From positions 1 to 40,545 of the forward strand of contig JBDLIN010000005.1 in assembly GCA_039714835.1 (NCBI GenBank): DNA of 40,545 bases. Reading direction: 5' to 3'. The stretch comes from SZUA-22 sp039714835 (lineage in GTDB: Bacteria > Bacteroidota > Ignavibacteria > Ignavibacteriales > Melioribacteraceae). Positions 1 through 8,903 of the stretch are shown piece after piece. The translations under genes and the position numbers were made by a program. Below the pieces are notes generated by a model. The model worked only from the letters and a program-made list of their open reading frames with translations. It did not search any database and was not told the origin of the DNA. Every line of letters starts with the position of its first letter. Within the stretch, counting starts at the first letter, position 1.

Positions 1-12
1 TGTTTTTTTCAT
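1..12 (-). CDS. Start of an unidentified gene running off the left edge (partial)
   Basis: Read leftward, a strong Shine-Dalgarno GGAGG (complement of 19-23) lies six bases before an ATG at 12-10, followed by AAA AAA ACA (Met-Lys-Lys-Thr). A Met-Lys-Lys start is typical of a signal peptide, but only four codons are visible, so no function can be given. The palindromes at 194-203 and 360-390 lie upstream of this start, so the gene probably shares regulation with the surface locus to the right. Confidence 0.55.
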
Positions 13-193
13 TAGATACCTCCAATGGTTAATGAAATAATTAGTGAAATAATGAGTTAAATCTAATAGAGAAATTTTCATTCCTCAGATTTATTAAAAT
101 ATTTATCCAAACTTGTTATTTCTTAAACCTATTTCCTCACCGAAACTAAGTTACAAATACAAAGGCTAAAAAAAAAATGCAAAAAATCAGTAG

Positions 194-203
194 CAAACGA
201 TTG
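194..203. promoter_or_regulatory. LacI-family-type operator, CAAACGATTG
   Basis: This pseudo-palindrome has a central CG and fits CAAWCGWTTG. The same pattern recurs at 381-390, 13315-13324, 13345-13354, 13358-13367 and 15900-15909. LacI-family repressors classically bind even palindromes centred on CG. The site is about 180 bp upstream of the leftward edge gene. The regulator itself is not in the window. Confidence 0.45.
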
Positions 204-359
204 TATAAGTAAGTAAATTCAAAGTGCAAATCAATCAGTTTTTAATCTAAACTAGCGTACAGTCGGTCACATTTATTTGCAAACAACTCTATTGATAAAT
301 CTTTCATAACATCACGCATAAATGTAATTAACTATATCATGCAAATTATTTGTCACGGT

Positions 360-390
360 AAATCGATTTCTTAAATCAAGCAAACGATTG
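360..390. promoter_or_regulatory. Paired LacI-family-type operators
   Basis: Two palindromes, AAATCGATTT (360-369, perfect) and CAAACGATTG (381-390), have centres 21 bp apart, which is two helical turns. This spacing suits cooperative binding of dimers on one face of the DNA. They lie about 350-380 bp upstream of the leftward edge gene. The match to the palindromes of the TonB locus is seen directly; the identity of the binding protein is inferred. Confidence 0.5.
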
Positions 391-526
391 TCCATTTTGT
401 TGACAAGTTAATTAAAAATTTTGTATTTGGCAAGTAATTAATAGTTTAAATCGACATCCTGTCGCTATTCATTAGAAATACCACTATTGAAATAAATAAT
501 TTTTCAGAAGGTCCATAGTCACACTA

Positions 527-3118
527 TTATTTGCAGTATTTATTTAATTCTTGTTGAGCTTTTTCGTGACCGAGTGAATTTGCCTGTTTAAAATCATTAC
601 AGGCTCTATCTTTTACGTTTATTTCTCTGTTTGATAATCCTCTTTTATAATATGCTTGAGCGAATTTCGGCATATTGTTTATTACAATATTAAAATCTTC
701 AATAGCTCCTAGGTAATTTTTCATTCTATATTTTACATCCCCTCTATTATATAGTGCATCGTTGTCATTTGGATTTATCTGAAGACATTTATCAAAATCA
801 ATTAGAGCTGATGAATAATCTTTAATATTGATTCGACAAACACCACGTGATAAAAATATGTCTGCATTATTCGGTCTGATCTCTAGACTTTCTGTATACC
901 TTTCAATTGCTTCTTGAAACTCTCCATTTCTAAAATATGAATCCCCAAGTTTATGCAGTGTTTTAGAATCTTCTGGTTTAAGTTTATTGCAATTTTCGTA
1001 TGCCCAAGTAGCTTTAGTAACATTCCCTCTTTGAAAATAAATATCACCAAGCATGTTAAAAGCCGGATAATATTCATCGTCAATTTCTGTAGCTTTTTCA
1101 AAATCTGATATTGCATTTTCAATTTTTCCCAAACCTCTATATGAAATTCCTCTGTTTGCAACATACTCAGCATTTGTTGGATCCAGTTGAATAGCTTTAT
1201 TAAAATCGGATATTGATCCTTCAAGATTGTTTGTCATCGATTTAGAAACCCCTCTAGCAGAATAAGTACGAGCCTCATTTGGTCTAAACTCTATATATTT
1301 TGTGTATGCTTCAATAGCCCCCTTGTAATCTTTTAACTGATACTTTACATCACCAATATCAATAAGAATAACCTTATCATTTGGTTTTAATTCTAAAGCA
1401 GAATCATAATCTTCAAGTGAACCTTCATAATTTCTCGCTCTTTTATAAGCTACTGCACGACTTACATAAGCCTCAAAATCGTTTGGATTTTGTTTAATTG
1501 CTATAGTGTATTCATCAATCGCTTTACGAATTTCACCATAATACAATTCGTTATGCCCTACACGAAGTCTGTAATTGCTGCTATCGGTGAAAGCATCTAC
1601 CATTCTATTCCAAGAATCACTTCTAATATTTACAAACTCCGGAATATTAGCTGCTCTTTCTTTTAATACAAAATTTTCAATTAATACTGGTGGTGAATCA
1701 TTTCCGTTAGCATCGATATGTGTTAAATAAAGTTGTGTATATGGTCCGTTTTCTTTTGAAGAGAAAACTAACCATTTACTATTGGGAGACCATGAGTGCC
1801 AAGAGTTCATCTCATTATTATTACAAATCATCTCTCTCGGTTCACCGCCATTTGTAGGAATAATATTTAATTTGCTATCCGGCTGTAACAGCATAAAATT
1901 ATCAGATTGAGTAAATACTAACCATTTTCCATTAGGGGATATTTTGGGAAAGTAATTACTTTTATTATTGAATGATGCCCCATTTATTGGGATTGGTTTT
2001 CCGCCTTTTCCTTTGTTGAATGGAATTTTATACAGGTCATATTTAAAATCTTTTTCTCCACTGGTGAATACTTCTGCAATTTCTTTTGGCATTATTGCTG
2101 TACCGGTGTTTTCTATTTCTTCCGATTCATAGATCGGGGCTTTAGCAAATATTAAATATTTTTCGTCAGGTGACCATTCCGGATTTGATTGAACATAATT
2201 GGGATCATCAGCACCGGGTAATGCCCAAAATTCCTCAGTCTCTGTATCATAAATTACAATTATTCCTCTTATTGGAAAAAATAATTGAGAATATAGTAAA
2301 TCATCCTGCGGGACAAATATTGAACGGTCCTTTACAGTACTGGCAACATACCTTCCACTAGGTGATATTTTTGAAAGTAATCCAAATGTTGATTTTCCGT
2401 CATCACGTTTGTAATCACTCCATGTAATGATTTCATCTAATGATAAAACGGTTTCCTTCTCAATTGGGGCTATCACATAGGAACCTTTGTCGTTAGCATA
2501 ATCCACATCCATTGCCATCTTTTCTCCATCAGCTGAGAATGAATGACAGTTCCCACAAACCGGCAGATCACTCATCATCACTTTAGAACCGGACTCACTG
2601 GATATTTCTCCTAATCGCCATTTGATCTTCGACATATTTTTACTTGCAAATTCAAATGGCAGTGGAACATCTCTGTAGAAAATTGACGCATTTACTGAAT
2701 CTTTTGAAGTCGTAATTTCAATCTGATCACTTGACACTATTTCATTACCATCAAATCCAATAATTGAAACTGTAATTTCATTTTCAGATGAAACCTTTTT
2801 AATTAGCTCCCATTGATCCTTTAATGGTTTCCATTCTGATTTATCAGAAAAACTATTAATTATCTCTTTAGTTCCGCTACTTAATGAAATAAACCAGCGG
2901 CTAGATAAGGAATCCTTCCACCGAAAAGTCTGAGAAGTAATTTCTGGGGGAAATATTGTTTTGTCTTGGGGATAATTAATTGTTAAATTTCCAATTATCT
3001 CTTTCTTTGCTTCCCATTTCTCTTTTATAAATTTATCATTCGATTTTGCAATAAATAATATCCAAACAACTATTATTAATACTATCGCAATTGCAACGCC
3101 GGTTAATCTATTTTTCAT
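527..3118 (-). CDS. Membrane-anchored PD40 propeller/TPR protein with a CxxCH motif
   Basis: This 863-residue protein begins with one hydrophobic segment (about residues 7-24), a likely uncleaved anchor that places the rest in the periplasm. A CGNCH motif at residues 188-192 fits a single c-type heme site. It is followed by an S-F-S-x-D-G stretch that leads into a TolB/PD40-type beta-propeller (repeated S-P-x-x-K-W-L-V-F blocks, about 250-460). The C-terminal half (about 530-860) is a tandem array of roughly nine TPRs with the usual G-x-x-x-x-A-I-x-D-F/Y spacing. The start codon directly abuts the stop of the RidA-like gene upstream (TAG-ATG), so the two are probably cotranscribed. The exact role is unknown; periplasmic scaffolding or redox sensing would fit. 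It could also be a propeller protein whose CxxCH binds no heme. Confidence 0.75.
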   Translation of the reverse strand: MKNRLTGVAIAIVLIIVVWILFIAKSNDKFIKEKWEAKKEIIGNLTINYPQDKTIFPPEITSQTFRWKDSLSSRWFISLSSGTKEIINSFSDKSEWKPLKDQWELIKKVSSENEITVSIIGFDGNEIVSSDQIEITTSKDSVNASIFYRDVPLPFEFASKNMSKIKWRLGEISSESGSKVMMSDLPVCGNCHSFSADGEKMAMDVDYANDKGSYVIAPIEKETVLSLDEIITWSDYKRDDGKSTFGLLSKISPSGRYVASTVKDRSIFVPQDDLLYSQLFFPIRGIIVIYDTETEEFWALPGADDPNYVQSNPEWSPDEKYLIFAKAPIYESEEIENTGTAIMPKEIAEVFTSGEKDFKYDLYKIPFNKGKGGKPIPINGASFNNKSNYFPKISPNGKWLVFTQSDNFMLLQPDSKLNIIPTNGGEPREMICNNNEMNSWHSWSPNSKWLVFSSKENGPYTQLYLTHIDANGNDSPPVLIENFVLKERAANIPEFVNIRSDSWNRMVDAFTDSSNYRLRVGHNELYYGEIRKAIDEYTIAIKQNPNDFEAYVSRAVAYKRARNYEGSLEDYDSALELKPNDKVILIDIGDVKYQLKDYKGAIEAYTKYIEFRPNEARTYSARGVSKSMTNNLEGSISDFNKAIQLDPTNAEYVANRGISYRGLGKIENAISDFEKATEIDDEYYPAFNMLGDIYFQRGNVTKATWAYENCNKLKPEDSKTLHKLGDSYFRNGEFQEAIERYTESLEIRPNNADIFLSRGVCRINIKDYSSALIDFDKCLQINPNDNDALYNRGDVKYRMKNYLGAIEDFNIVINNMPKFAQAYYKRGLSNREINVKDRACNDFKQANSLGHEKAQQELNKYCK

Positions 3119-4306
3119 CTAATTCTCCGAAACAATATTAGATTCAATTTTGCCAATACCTTCAATTTCAACGAGTAAATCATGTCTGCAAATATCGGAG
3201 ATCAAATAAAGCGCTTCAATATTACCCCAGTGTTTTTCACAAATACTTTTTACCTTGGGAATTTCATCCTCATTTTTCACATATACACGTATATATTCTT
3301 TTGAAGTCTTTCCATCAGTAGATATTCCGTGCCTATTTAGGTTCTGTGATGAAATAAGAGCATTAATATTATCGATTGTTGTTTCAGTCTGAGCTTCTAC
3401 GCTATTATCATTAATTGTATCTTCTCCTACAATAGCAGCAGTACCTGAAATAAAAATCCTATTGCAATTTTCGGTTAAAACAGCTTTTGCACGCTCAAAC
3501 TTTGGTGTTGTCTTAATTTCGTTTTTATCTCCTACCAATACATTTCCAGTATATTGATGTGCATCCACCTGTTTCGGATTTTTAATGGGGACAATTGATT
3601 TTTCTCTTTTATCAGAAACAGCAATAAACTCTAATATTATACCGCCACTACTCATTCCAATACCAGTTGCTGCCGGATAACCATTTTTATATTCATCAGT
3701 TCTGTAAAATTCAGAACGAAGATCATTAAATACCTGATAATTTTGTTTTGGTCCAACGCCATTTTGCGATATTTGTAAAATACTTTCGATAAAATTCCAT
3801 TGCCGCACAACATTAGAAAATTTCATTCTTTCCATTTTCAATATTTCATTCATTTTCTTCAGTACTTCTTTCGACTGATGAGAAACACTATCGAAAATAT
3901 TCTCTGCAGTTATTCCACCAACATATAATGCCTTAATAAATTGTGATCTGACAACGACGTAATGTACACCAGAATATTCTTTATTAATAATTTGAATTTC
4001 TTCCGCTGGAGCATCATAAACAAAAACTTCTAATGCAATTTGCTTTTTATCCTGTGGTGGCTGACCAATAATACTAGGAGTGATTGAAACTAATTTTTTC
4101 TGTTTATTTAGAAGTGTCTCTATTTCATTTTTCTTATGAATATAGTCAATATTATTTTTTGCATTAACAAAAATTGACAGCTTTACAATCTGGTCATAAT
4201 CAAAACTATTATTTGTAATAGTATGATCTAACTGCTGTATACAATCAATAAATTGCCCTTCAAGATCTAACTCATTATGTGGAAGAAGACTAAATATTCT
4301 ATTCAT
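3119..4306 (-). CDS. RidA (YjgF) superfamily protein, chorismatase-like
   Basis: This 395-residue protein has no signal peptide, so it is probably cytoplasmic. The C-terminal part carries a G-T-A-A-I-V-G block, a following Q-T-E-T-T-I-D-N-I block and a closing L-L-V-E-I-E-G, all typical of the RidA/YER057c/UK114 fold. The middle (V-R-Q-W-N-F-I, then an F-x-x-x-R block) and overall length recall the FkbO/Hyg5 chorismatases, which hydrolyse chorismate using two RidA-like halves. RidA proteins themselves deaminate reactive enamines and are only about 130 residues long. It is the first gene of a two-gene unit with the TPR/CxxCH protein. The superfamily call is fairly safe; chorismatase activity is only a suggestion. 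Confidence 0.65.
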   Translation of the reverse strand: MNRIFSLLPHNELDLEGQFIDCIQQLDHTITNNSFDYDQIVKLSIFVNAKNNIDYIHKKNEIETLLNKQKKLVSITPSIIGQPPQDKKQIALEVFVYDAPAEEIQIINKEYSGVHYVVVRSQFIKALYVGGITAENIFDSVSHQSKEVLKKMNEILKMERMKFSNVVRQWNFIESILQISQNGVGPKQNYQVFNDLRSEFYRTDEYKNGYPAATGIGMSSGGIILEFIAVSDKREKSIVPIKNPKQVDAHQYTGNVLVGDKNEIKTTPKFERAKAVLTENCNRIFISGTAAIVGEDTINDNSVEAQTETTIDNINALISSQNLNRHGISTDGKTSKEYIRVYVKNEDEIPKVKSICEKHWGNIEALYLISDICRHDLLVEIEGIGKIESNIVSEN

Positions 4307-4489
4307 AATCTCAATAATTTATTGAATAATTGAAAATTTAATTTCAAACCTAATTTACATTTTTTAATCATATATTTAAATAAATTCGTTTATAACTAAT
4401 TTTTACTAGAATTGAACAATTATGCTTATAGTAGTTTTATGGAGTTGTAAATCTCCAATCATTTTTCGTCAATATCTTTGTCCAAAAAC

Positions 4490-4527
4490 AATTTTGCCTG
4501 AGCTAATTTAATAGCCCAGACAAAATT
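4490..4527 (-). terminator. Rho-independent terminator of the surface-protein operon
   Basis: Two 15-base arms (4490-4504 and 4513-4527) face each other across an 8-base loop. On the leftward transcript every position pairs if two G-U wobbles are allowed; on the opposite strand those positions would be C-A mismatches. The leftward RNA continues into a U-rich run (ATTGTTTTTGG). It lies just after the stop codon at 4538, so it most likely ends the TonB operon. Confidence 0.75.
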
Positions 4528-4537
4528 ATAGGAGGTA

Positions 4538-6598
4538 CTATTTCATTAATATAGCCTTTTGTGTGGCCTGATAATGACTTGATTTCATATGGAAGAAATA
4601 GATTCCAGTTGAAACTTGCTCGCCATTATCATTTTTTGCATCCCAAGTAACTTCGTAACTTCCTGCATTCATCTCTGTATTTACAAGTGTACGAACTTTT
4701 TGTCCCATAATGTTATAAACATCTATTTGAACATTGTTAGAAACTGGAATAGCAAATTTTATGTTTGTAGTTGGATTAAATGGGTTCGGATATGCATTTC
4801 CTAATTTATAAGTATTAGGTAGTGCAACTATTTCTTTTTCTACACCCACAAGACCATCATATCCATCTTCATATGCAGAAGTGAAAACAACTTCGTCAAT
4901 AATCCATTCTCCAGGAGTATCATAGAGATCACCCAAATCACCCCATTTACTATCTGCAGAAGCACCATATGCATCTATAGTTGCTTGGTCACCTTCAGGT
5001 TTTGTATGCCATTTGATTGTTCTCATTAATCCTTCATCAAATGCAAATCCTGCTTCAGTATCATCTGCTGATCCTTCCCATACTGAACTCCATGGTAATA
5101 ATGCTTCTACTGCAGCTTGATCTGTCATTTTTAAGAATTTCCATGGTATAGAAACAAATTGCCATTCACCATCAAAAGGATTATCTCGCAATACTTGTAC
5201 ATCACCATATTCATCTACTATAAGAACTGTTTCACCATCAACAAATGTACTAACAGCATATTGTTTTTGAGTTGCACCAGCATCTGCATCTGCCCATGAT
5301 TGAGCTATAAACCAGAAAGGAGCTGTACCAGCATCTGCTTTTAACCAGAATGTAACACGGTCTGTTTCACTTGCATCTAAAGGAATATCCCAACCTTCTG
5401 CTGCACCGTCACGATGAATATCCATCCAACAATTGTTACTAGGAATTTCTCCCATTCCTAATTTCATTGCATATGGACCATCAGCTACATCATCACCGGA
5501 AATGTCCATATAGTTTTCTGCGCCAACGCCAGAACCACCATTTACACACCAGCGAACTATATTTTCAGCACCTGGGTTATCTTTTGTTCCGTAACGTGTT
5601 GTTCCACCAACAGAGTTATTCTGGCCTTCGTCAGGATCCATCATTTCGTTTGTATATAATTTTATTTCTTTTTTATATCCACTTGCATCAAATGGAGGAA
5701 GGAATCTTACTTCGTCAATAATCCATTCTCCAGGAGTATCATAGAGATCACCCAAATCACCCCATTTACTATCTGCAGAAGCACCATATGCATCTATAGT
5801 TGCTTGGTCACCTTCAGGTTTTGTATGCCATTTGATTGTTCTCATTAATCCTTCATCAAATGCAAATCCTGCTTCAGTATCATCTGCTGATCCTTCCCAT
5901 ACTGAACTCCATGGTAATAATGCTTCTACTGCAGCTTGATCTGTCATTTTTAAGAATTTCCATGGTATAGAAACAAATTGCCATTCACCATCAAAAGGAT
6001 TATCTCGCAATACTTGTACATCACCATATTCATCTACTATAAGAACTGTTTCACCATCAACAAATGTACTAACAGCATATTGTTTTTGAGTTGCACCAGC
6101 ATCTGCATCTGCCCATGATTGAGCTATAAACCAGAAAGGAGCTGTACCAACATCTGCTTTCACCCAGAAAGATACTTGTTCAGTACCACTAGCATCTAAA
6201 GGAACATCCCAACCTTCTGCTGCACCATCACGGTGAATATCAAGCCAACAGTTATTACTAGGAATTTCACCCATTCCCAATTCCATTCCGTATGCACCTT
6301 TAACTGCAGCTGCATTCGTAATGTTCATGAAATTTTCTGCACCAACACCAGAACCACCATTTACACACCAGCGAACTATGTATTCGGCACCTGGGTTATC
6401 TTTTGTTCCGTAACGTGTTGTTCCGCCAACGGAGTTGTTCTGACTCTCGTCTGGGTCCATCATTTGATTATCATAAATTACAATTTGGTCAACTCGTTCT
6501 ATGCTATTTACAGGTTTTTCACCACTAGCAAATAGAAGACCACTTGTAACTACAAGAATCAAAGAAATGGATAGAATTGTTTTGATTTGTTTCATCAT
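4538..6598 (-). CDS. Secreted two-repeat protein with a T9SS C-terminal sorting domain
   Basis: The 686-residue protein starts with a signal peptide (about 1-25) and ends with a classic type A T9SS sorting domain (about 597-686: Y-P-N-P-F-N-P, then D-V-Y-N-I-M-G-Q-K-V, then S-T-G-I-Y-F). Between them are two copies of a 273-residue unit starting near residues 39 and 312. Each has aromatic-rich beta segments (F-W-x-K-A-D, W-Q-F-V-S-I-P-W) and ends in W-I-I-D-E-V, like jelly-roll carbohydrate-binding or CIA30-type modules. No catalytic motif is recognisable. The start has two Met codons with AGG upstream. It is the last gene of the TonB/PorV operon, so it is probably exported through T9SS to the cell surface. 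Carbohydrate binding is an inference from fold-like pattern. Confidence 0.8.
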   Translation of the reverse strand: MMKQIKTILSISLILVVTSGLLFASGEKPVNSIERVDQIVIYDNQMMDPDESQNNSVGGTTRYGTKDNPGAEYIVRWCVNGGSGVGAENFMNITNAAAVKGAYGMELGMGEIPSNNCWLDIHRDGAAEGWDVPLDASGTEQVSFWVKADVGTAPFWFIAQSWADADAGATQKQYAVSTFVDGETVLIVDEYGDVQVLRDNPFDGEWQFVSIPWKFLKMTDQAAVEALLPWSSVWEGSADDTEAGFAFDEGLMRTIKWHTKPEGDQATIDAYGASADSKWGDLGDLYDTPGEWIIDEVRFLPPFDASGYKKEIKLYTNEMMDPDEGQNNSVGGTTRYGTKDNPGAENIVRWCVNGGSGVGAENYMDISGDDVADGPYAMKLGMGEIPSNNCWMDIHRDGAAEGWDIPLDASETDRVTFWLKADAGTAPFWFIAQSWADADAGATQKQYAVSTFVDGETVLIVDEYGDVQVLRDNPFDGEWQFVSIPWKFLKMTDQAAVEALLPWSSVWEGSADDTEAGFAFDEGLMRTIKWHTKPEGDQATIDAYGASADSKWGDLGDLYDTPGEWIIDEVVFTSAYEDGYDGLVGVEKEIVALPNTYKLGNAYPNPFNPTTNIKFAIPVSNNVQIDVYNIMGQKVRTLVNTEMNAGSYEVTWDAKNDNGEQVSTGIYFFHMKSSHYQATQKAILMK
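4890..5330. repeat. Direct repeat copy 1, 441 bp, identical to 5709-6149
   Basis: The two copies are 819 bp apart (exactly 273 codons) and I find no mismatch between them over 441 bp. The first differences are at 4889/5708 and 5331/6150. Beyond these limits the two protein repeats differ at both DNA and residue level. It encodes the C-terminal half of repeat 2 of the secreted protein. Confidence 0.95.
5709..6149. repeat. Direct repeat copy 2, 441 bp, identical to 4890-5330
   Basis: This is the partner of the repeat at 4890-5330, in the same orientation and frame. It encodes the C-terminal half of repeat 1 of the secreted protein. Identity across silent positions points to recent copying or gene conversion rather than selection on the protein. 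Confidence 0.95.
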
Positions 6599-6683
6599 AT
6601 GAACCTCATATTATTAATAAATGTTAATTAGTTGACTTACTTAAGTAGCTTATTTGCCTCCATTTTTATTTATAATATATTGT

Positions 6684-8891
6684 TTAAAATCCTTCTACTC
6701 TTCCGTCTTCTCTGTTTGATCGAATGATCACAAACTTCCCGATCTTTTCCCCTTTGTCACTTTCTACATGATAAAGATAGACTCCGCTAAATACTAACTG
6801 ATTATTTCTACTTACTTGGTTCCAGGCTTCCTCACCAGTTCCATCCGTATGTTCTATTGTTTTTACTAAATCACCTGTCATTGTGAATATCTTTATCGTA
6901 CATTCCTTTGGCAGATTGACGAACATTATTTTATTCGGTTCACCCGGCCAGTTATTTTTTACTGATAGATCATGATATGGATTAGGTACAACTGAAATTT
7001 CATCCATTGAGAATTCTGTTTTTACCGAGTCAGGATCAAGGTAAGGATATACCGGGGAATGTCTTTGTGACATATTCCAATATTTCCCAGACTCTAAACT
7101 TTGTCCAGGATTCTCCCAATTTTGTGAACCGTCATCAAATGCTGTTACATAATAAAAATATGCAAATCCTCTCTGAACTGTTGTATCTTTAAATGATGTT
7201 GCTACTGGATTTCCAGAATTACCTCCACACTCCCAGATCATTTTATATGTTGAATCATTTAGACCTTGTGTTCTGTAAATACGGTACCCAGAAAAATCAT
7301 TTTCACCAGAATCATAGTCAGGTTCACTTGAAACATCACTCCATTTCAATAGAACTGACCTATGTGCTGCAGTAATTTCGAGATCAGGTGCTGGTGGGGG
7401 ATCTGGGATATCAAATGGATCTCTTCCAAGCTTCTGATTTTTAAAGTACCTTCTAGTTGCAGTACTGAATACCTTGAATAGTGAATCTCGTCCGGTGGCA
7501 AGTAAAGCATTTTTTTCTGCATCAGAGATCCCTGAACTGCTTCCTTTATAACCTTCCCACCATTTTTGTCCATAATATGAACATGTATCTTGGGCTATTC
7601 CGTTTACTGCTACTAACATTGTCCAATGAAGTTCTGAATTAAACGGCATTTCATATGGACCGATAGTTATATAAGGATTCGGTCTAGCAACTGTATTCGG
7701 ATCTGTGGGATCTGTAAATCCTGATTCTTGAGGACTAGGCCGATGATGTTGCCAATTTTCTCCTGCAGCTGATCCATCTCCTTCAAAGAAGTATTTATAT
7801 CCTTGGGCTGATGTCCATCCATTTTCAGGTATTGTTGAAGGTTGCCAAGCTGTTGTAACTGGTTGTGACAGGTCATTAGTTTCATCCTCTGTACTCATAT
7901 CAGCATGTAGAATTCCCATCCCAAAATATTGAGGTGATAAAAATTTCCCTAGTACCGGTCTTGGCAAATCCCATCGCTGGTTATTGTTAGGATCTCCTGT
8001 CTCATCATACTCTGTTTGTGGAGCATCTCCATCCCAAACTACAAATACACGAAGAGAATCAGCCGATGGATCACCCGCTGGATTAATTGGAGTCCCTCCC
8101 CCAATATAATCTAAATAATTTTCCCCATAATATTCTACCCAATCATCTGTATTGTTTTCCCAAATTCTTGCCTCCTGTTCTGATCCTTCAAAGCCAATTG
8201 TCGGTTGAATACCATATGAAAAATAGACATTATGTAAAATCTGATCTCTGAGTTCAGGAGAATCATTTTCGTTAGCATCAGTATTACCATTGTTCAATGC
8301 ATGAAAATCTACTATTAAATAGCTGTCAGCATTTTTCACAGCATAAGCATAATAATCTTGTTGAAAAGTAATACCAATCTTTGAACCCCAGCGAATTTCC
8401 ATTTTTGCATCTGAAATTAAGTCCGGATCAATCTCATCATACTCTTGTCTTGGAGGAATAAGTTCACCATTTACGTAAGTATCCGGTGGTTTTCTTTTTA
8501 GGATTACTTTCATCCATACATTTGAACCACCAGCTTGATTTTCTGTATGACAGATTACACTGCCACTAGTAGTATACACAACGTATGGATATTCTGTACC
8601 TCTTCTATCTTTCCAATCAGTTAACCCTGCGCTTAAACCTCCCATTCTTGCACAGCCGTTTGCCAGCATTGTTTCTCTTTGTGTTGGACCATTGATTTTA
8701 TCAGCCCAATGATTTCCCGGCCAATTATAGCCGATCTGCCATCCACCACTAGGAATATCTTCATCAGTTTGCCATAACTCTCCTATACGGACTGATCTTG
8801 TTCCAGCTATTTGACTATACGTATCTCCAGTATACAAACTTAAAGTACTTATAATCACAAATATTACTGTAAGTGCTCTTTTCTTAAACAA
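6684..8891 (-). CDS. Secreted FN3-domain protein with T9SS-like C-terminal domain, copy A
   Basis: The start is TTG (8891-8889), seven bases after a perfect AAGGAG, and gives a good signal peptide ending near T-Y-S-Q. The 735 residues contain a long unassigned N-terminal region rich in aromatic and Asp residues, a fibronectin type III domain at about 500-600 (P-P-P-A-P-D-L, then G-Y-R-I-Y-R-T, then Y-Y-V-T-A), and a C-terminal beta domain (V-P-N-P-Y, then K-I-F-T-M-T-G-D-L-V, then G-V-Y-L-Y-H-V) that resembles T9SS sorting domains or FlgD-type tails. It is third in the operon, 12 bp after the PorV-like gene. Its paralogue at 13452-15659 has the same length and by eye is some 85-90% identical. 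Function is unknown; a surface or outer-membrane role is inferred. Confidence 0.8.
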   Translation of the reverse strand: MFKKRALTVIFVIISTLSLYTGDTYSQIAGTRSVRIGELWQTDEDIPSGGWQIGYNWPGNHWADKINGPTQRETMLANGCARMGGLSAGLTDWKDRRGTEYPYVVYTTSGSVICHTENQAGGSNVWMKVILKRKPPDTYVNGELIPPRQEYDEIDPDLISDAKMEIRWGSKIGITFQQDYYAYAVKNADSYLIVDFHALNNGNTDANENDSPELRDQILHNVYFSYGIQPTIGFEGSEQEARIWENNTDDWVEYYGENYLDYIGGGTPINPAGDPSADSLRVFVVWDGDAPQTEYDETGDPNNNQRWDLPRPVLGKFLSPQYFGMGILHADMSTEDETNDLSQPVTTAWQPSTIPENGWTSAQGYKYFFEGDGSAAGENWQHHRPSPQESGFTDPTDPNTVARPNPYITIGPYEMPFNSELHWTMLVAVNGIAQDTCSYYGQKWWEGYKGSSSGISDAEKNALLATGRDSLFKVFSTATRRYFKNQKLGRDPFDIPDPPPAPDLEITAAHRSVLLKWSDVSSEPDYDSGENDFSGYRIYRTQGLNDSTYKMIWECGGNSGNPVATSFKDTTVQRGFAYFYYVTAFDDGSQNWENPGQSLESGKYWNMSQRHSPVYPYLDPDSVKTEFSMDEISVVPNPYHDLSVKNNWPGEPNKIMFVNLPKECTIKIFTMTGDLVKTIEHTDGTGEEAWNQVSRNNQLVFSGVYLYHVESDKGEKIGKFVIIRSNREDGRVEGF

Positions 8892-8903
8892 AATAGTTCT
8901 CCT

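Larger units (their letters stand above)
13..526. other. Intergenic region, about 510 bp, probable promoter and operator DNA
   Basis: No ORF here looks coding. The stretch is AT-rich and lies between the start of the leftward edge gene and the 3' end of the leftward TPR gene. It holds LacI-type palindromes at 194-203, 360-369 and 381-390 and a short perfect hairpin at 452-464 (CGACA, three-base loop, TGTCG). That hairpin could help end transcription of the TPR gene, though it has no strong U-tract. I see nothing else. Confidence 0.6.

Noticed and set aside
883..1224. Leftward open frame of 113 codons inside the TPR gene
   Set aside because: It is a shifted frame of the TPR repeats on the same strand, with Gln/Leu/Ile-rich low-complexity translation and no start context of its own.
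5467..6535. Rightward open frames opposite the two-repeat secreted protein
   Set aside because: They mirror the repeats of the real gene, are His/Leu-rich and have no ribosome sites or recognisable domains.
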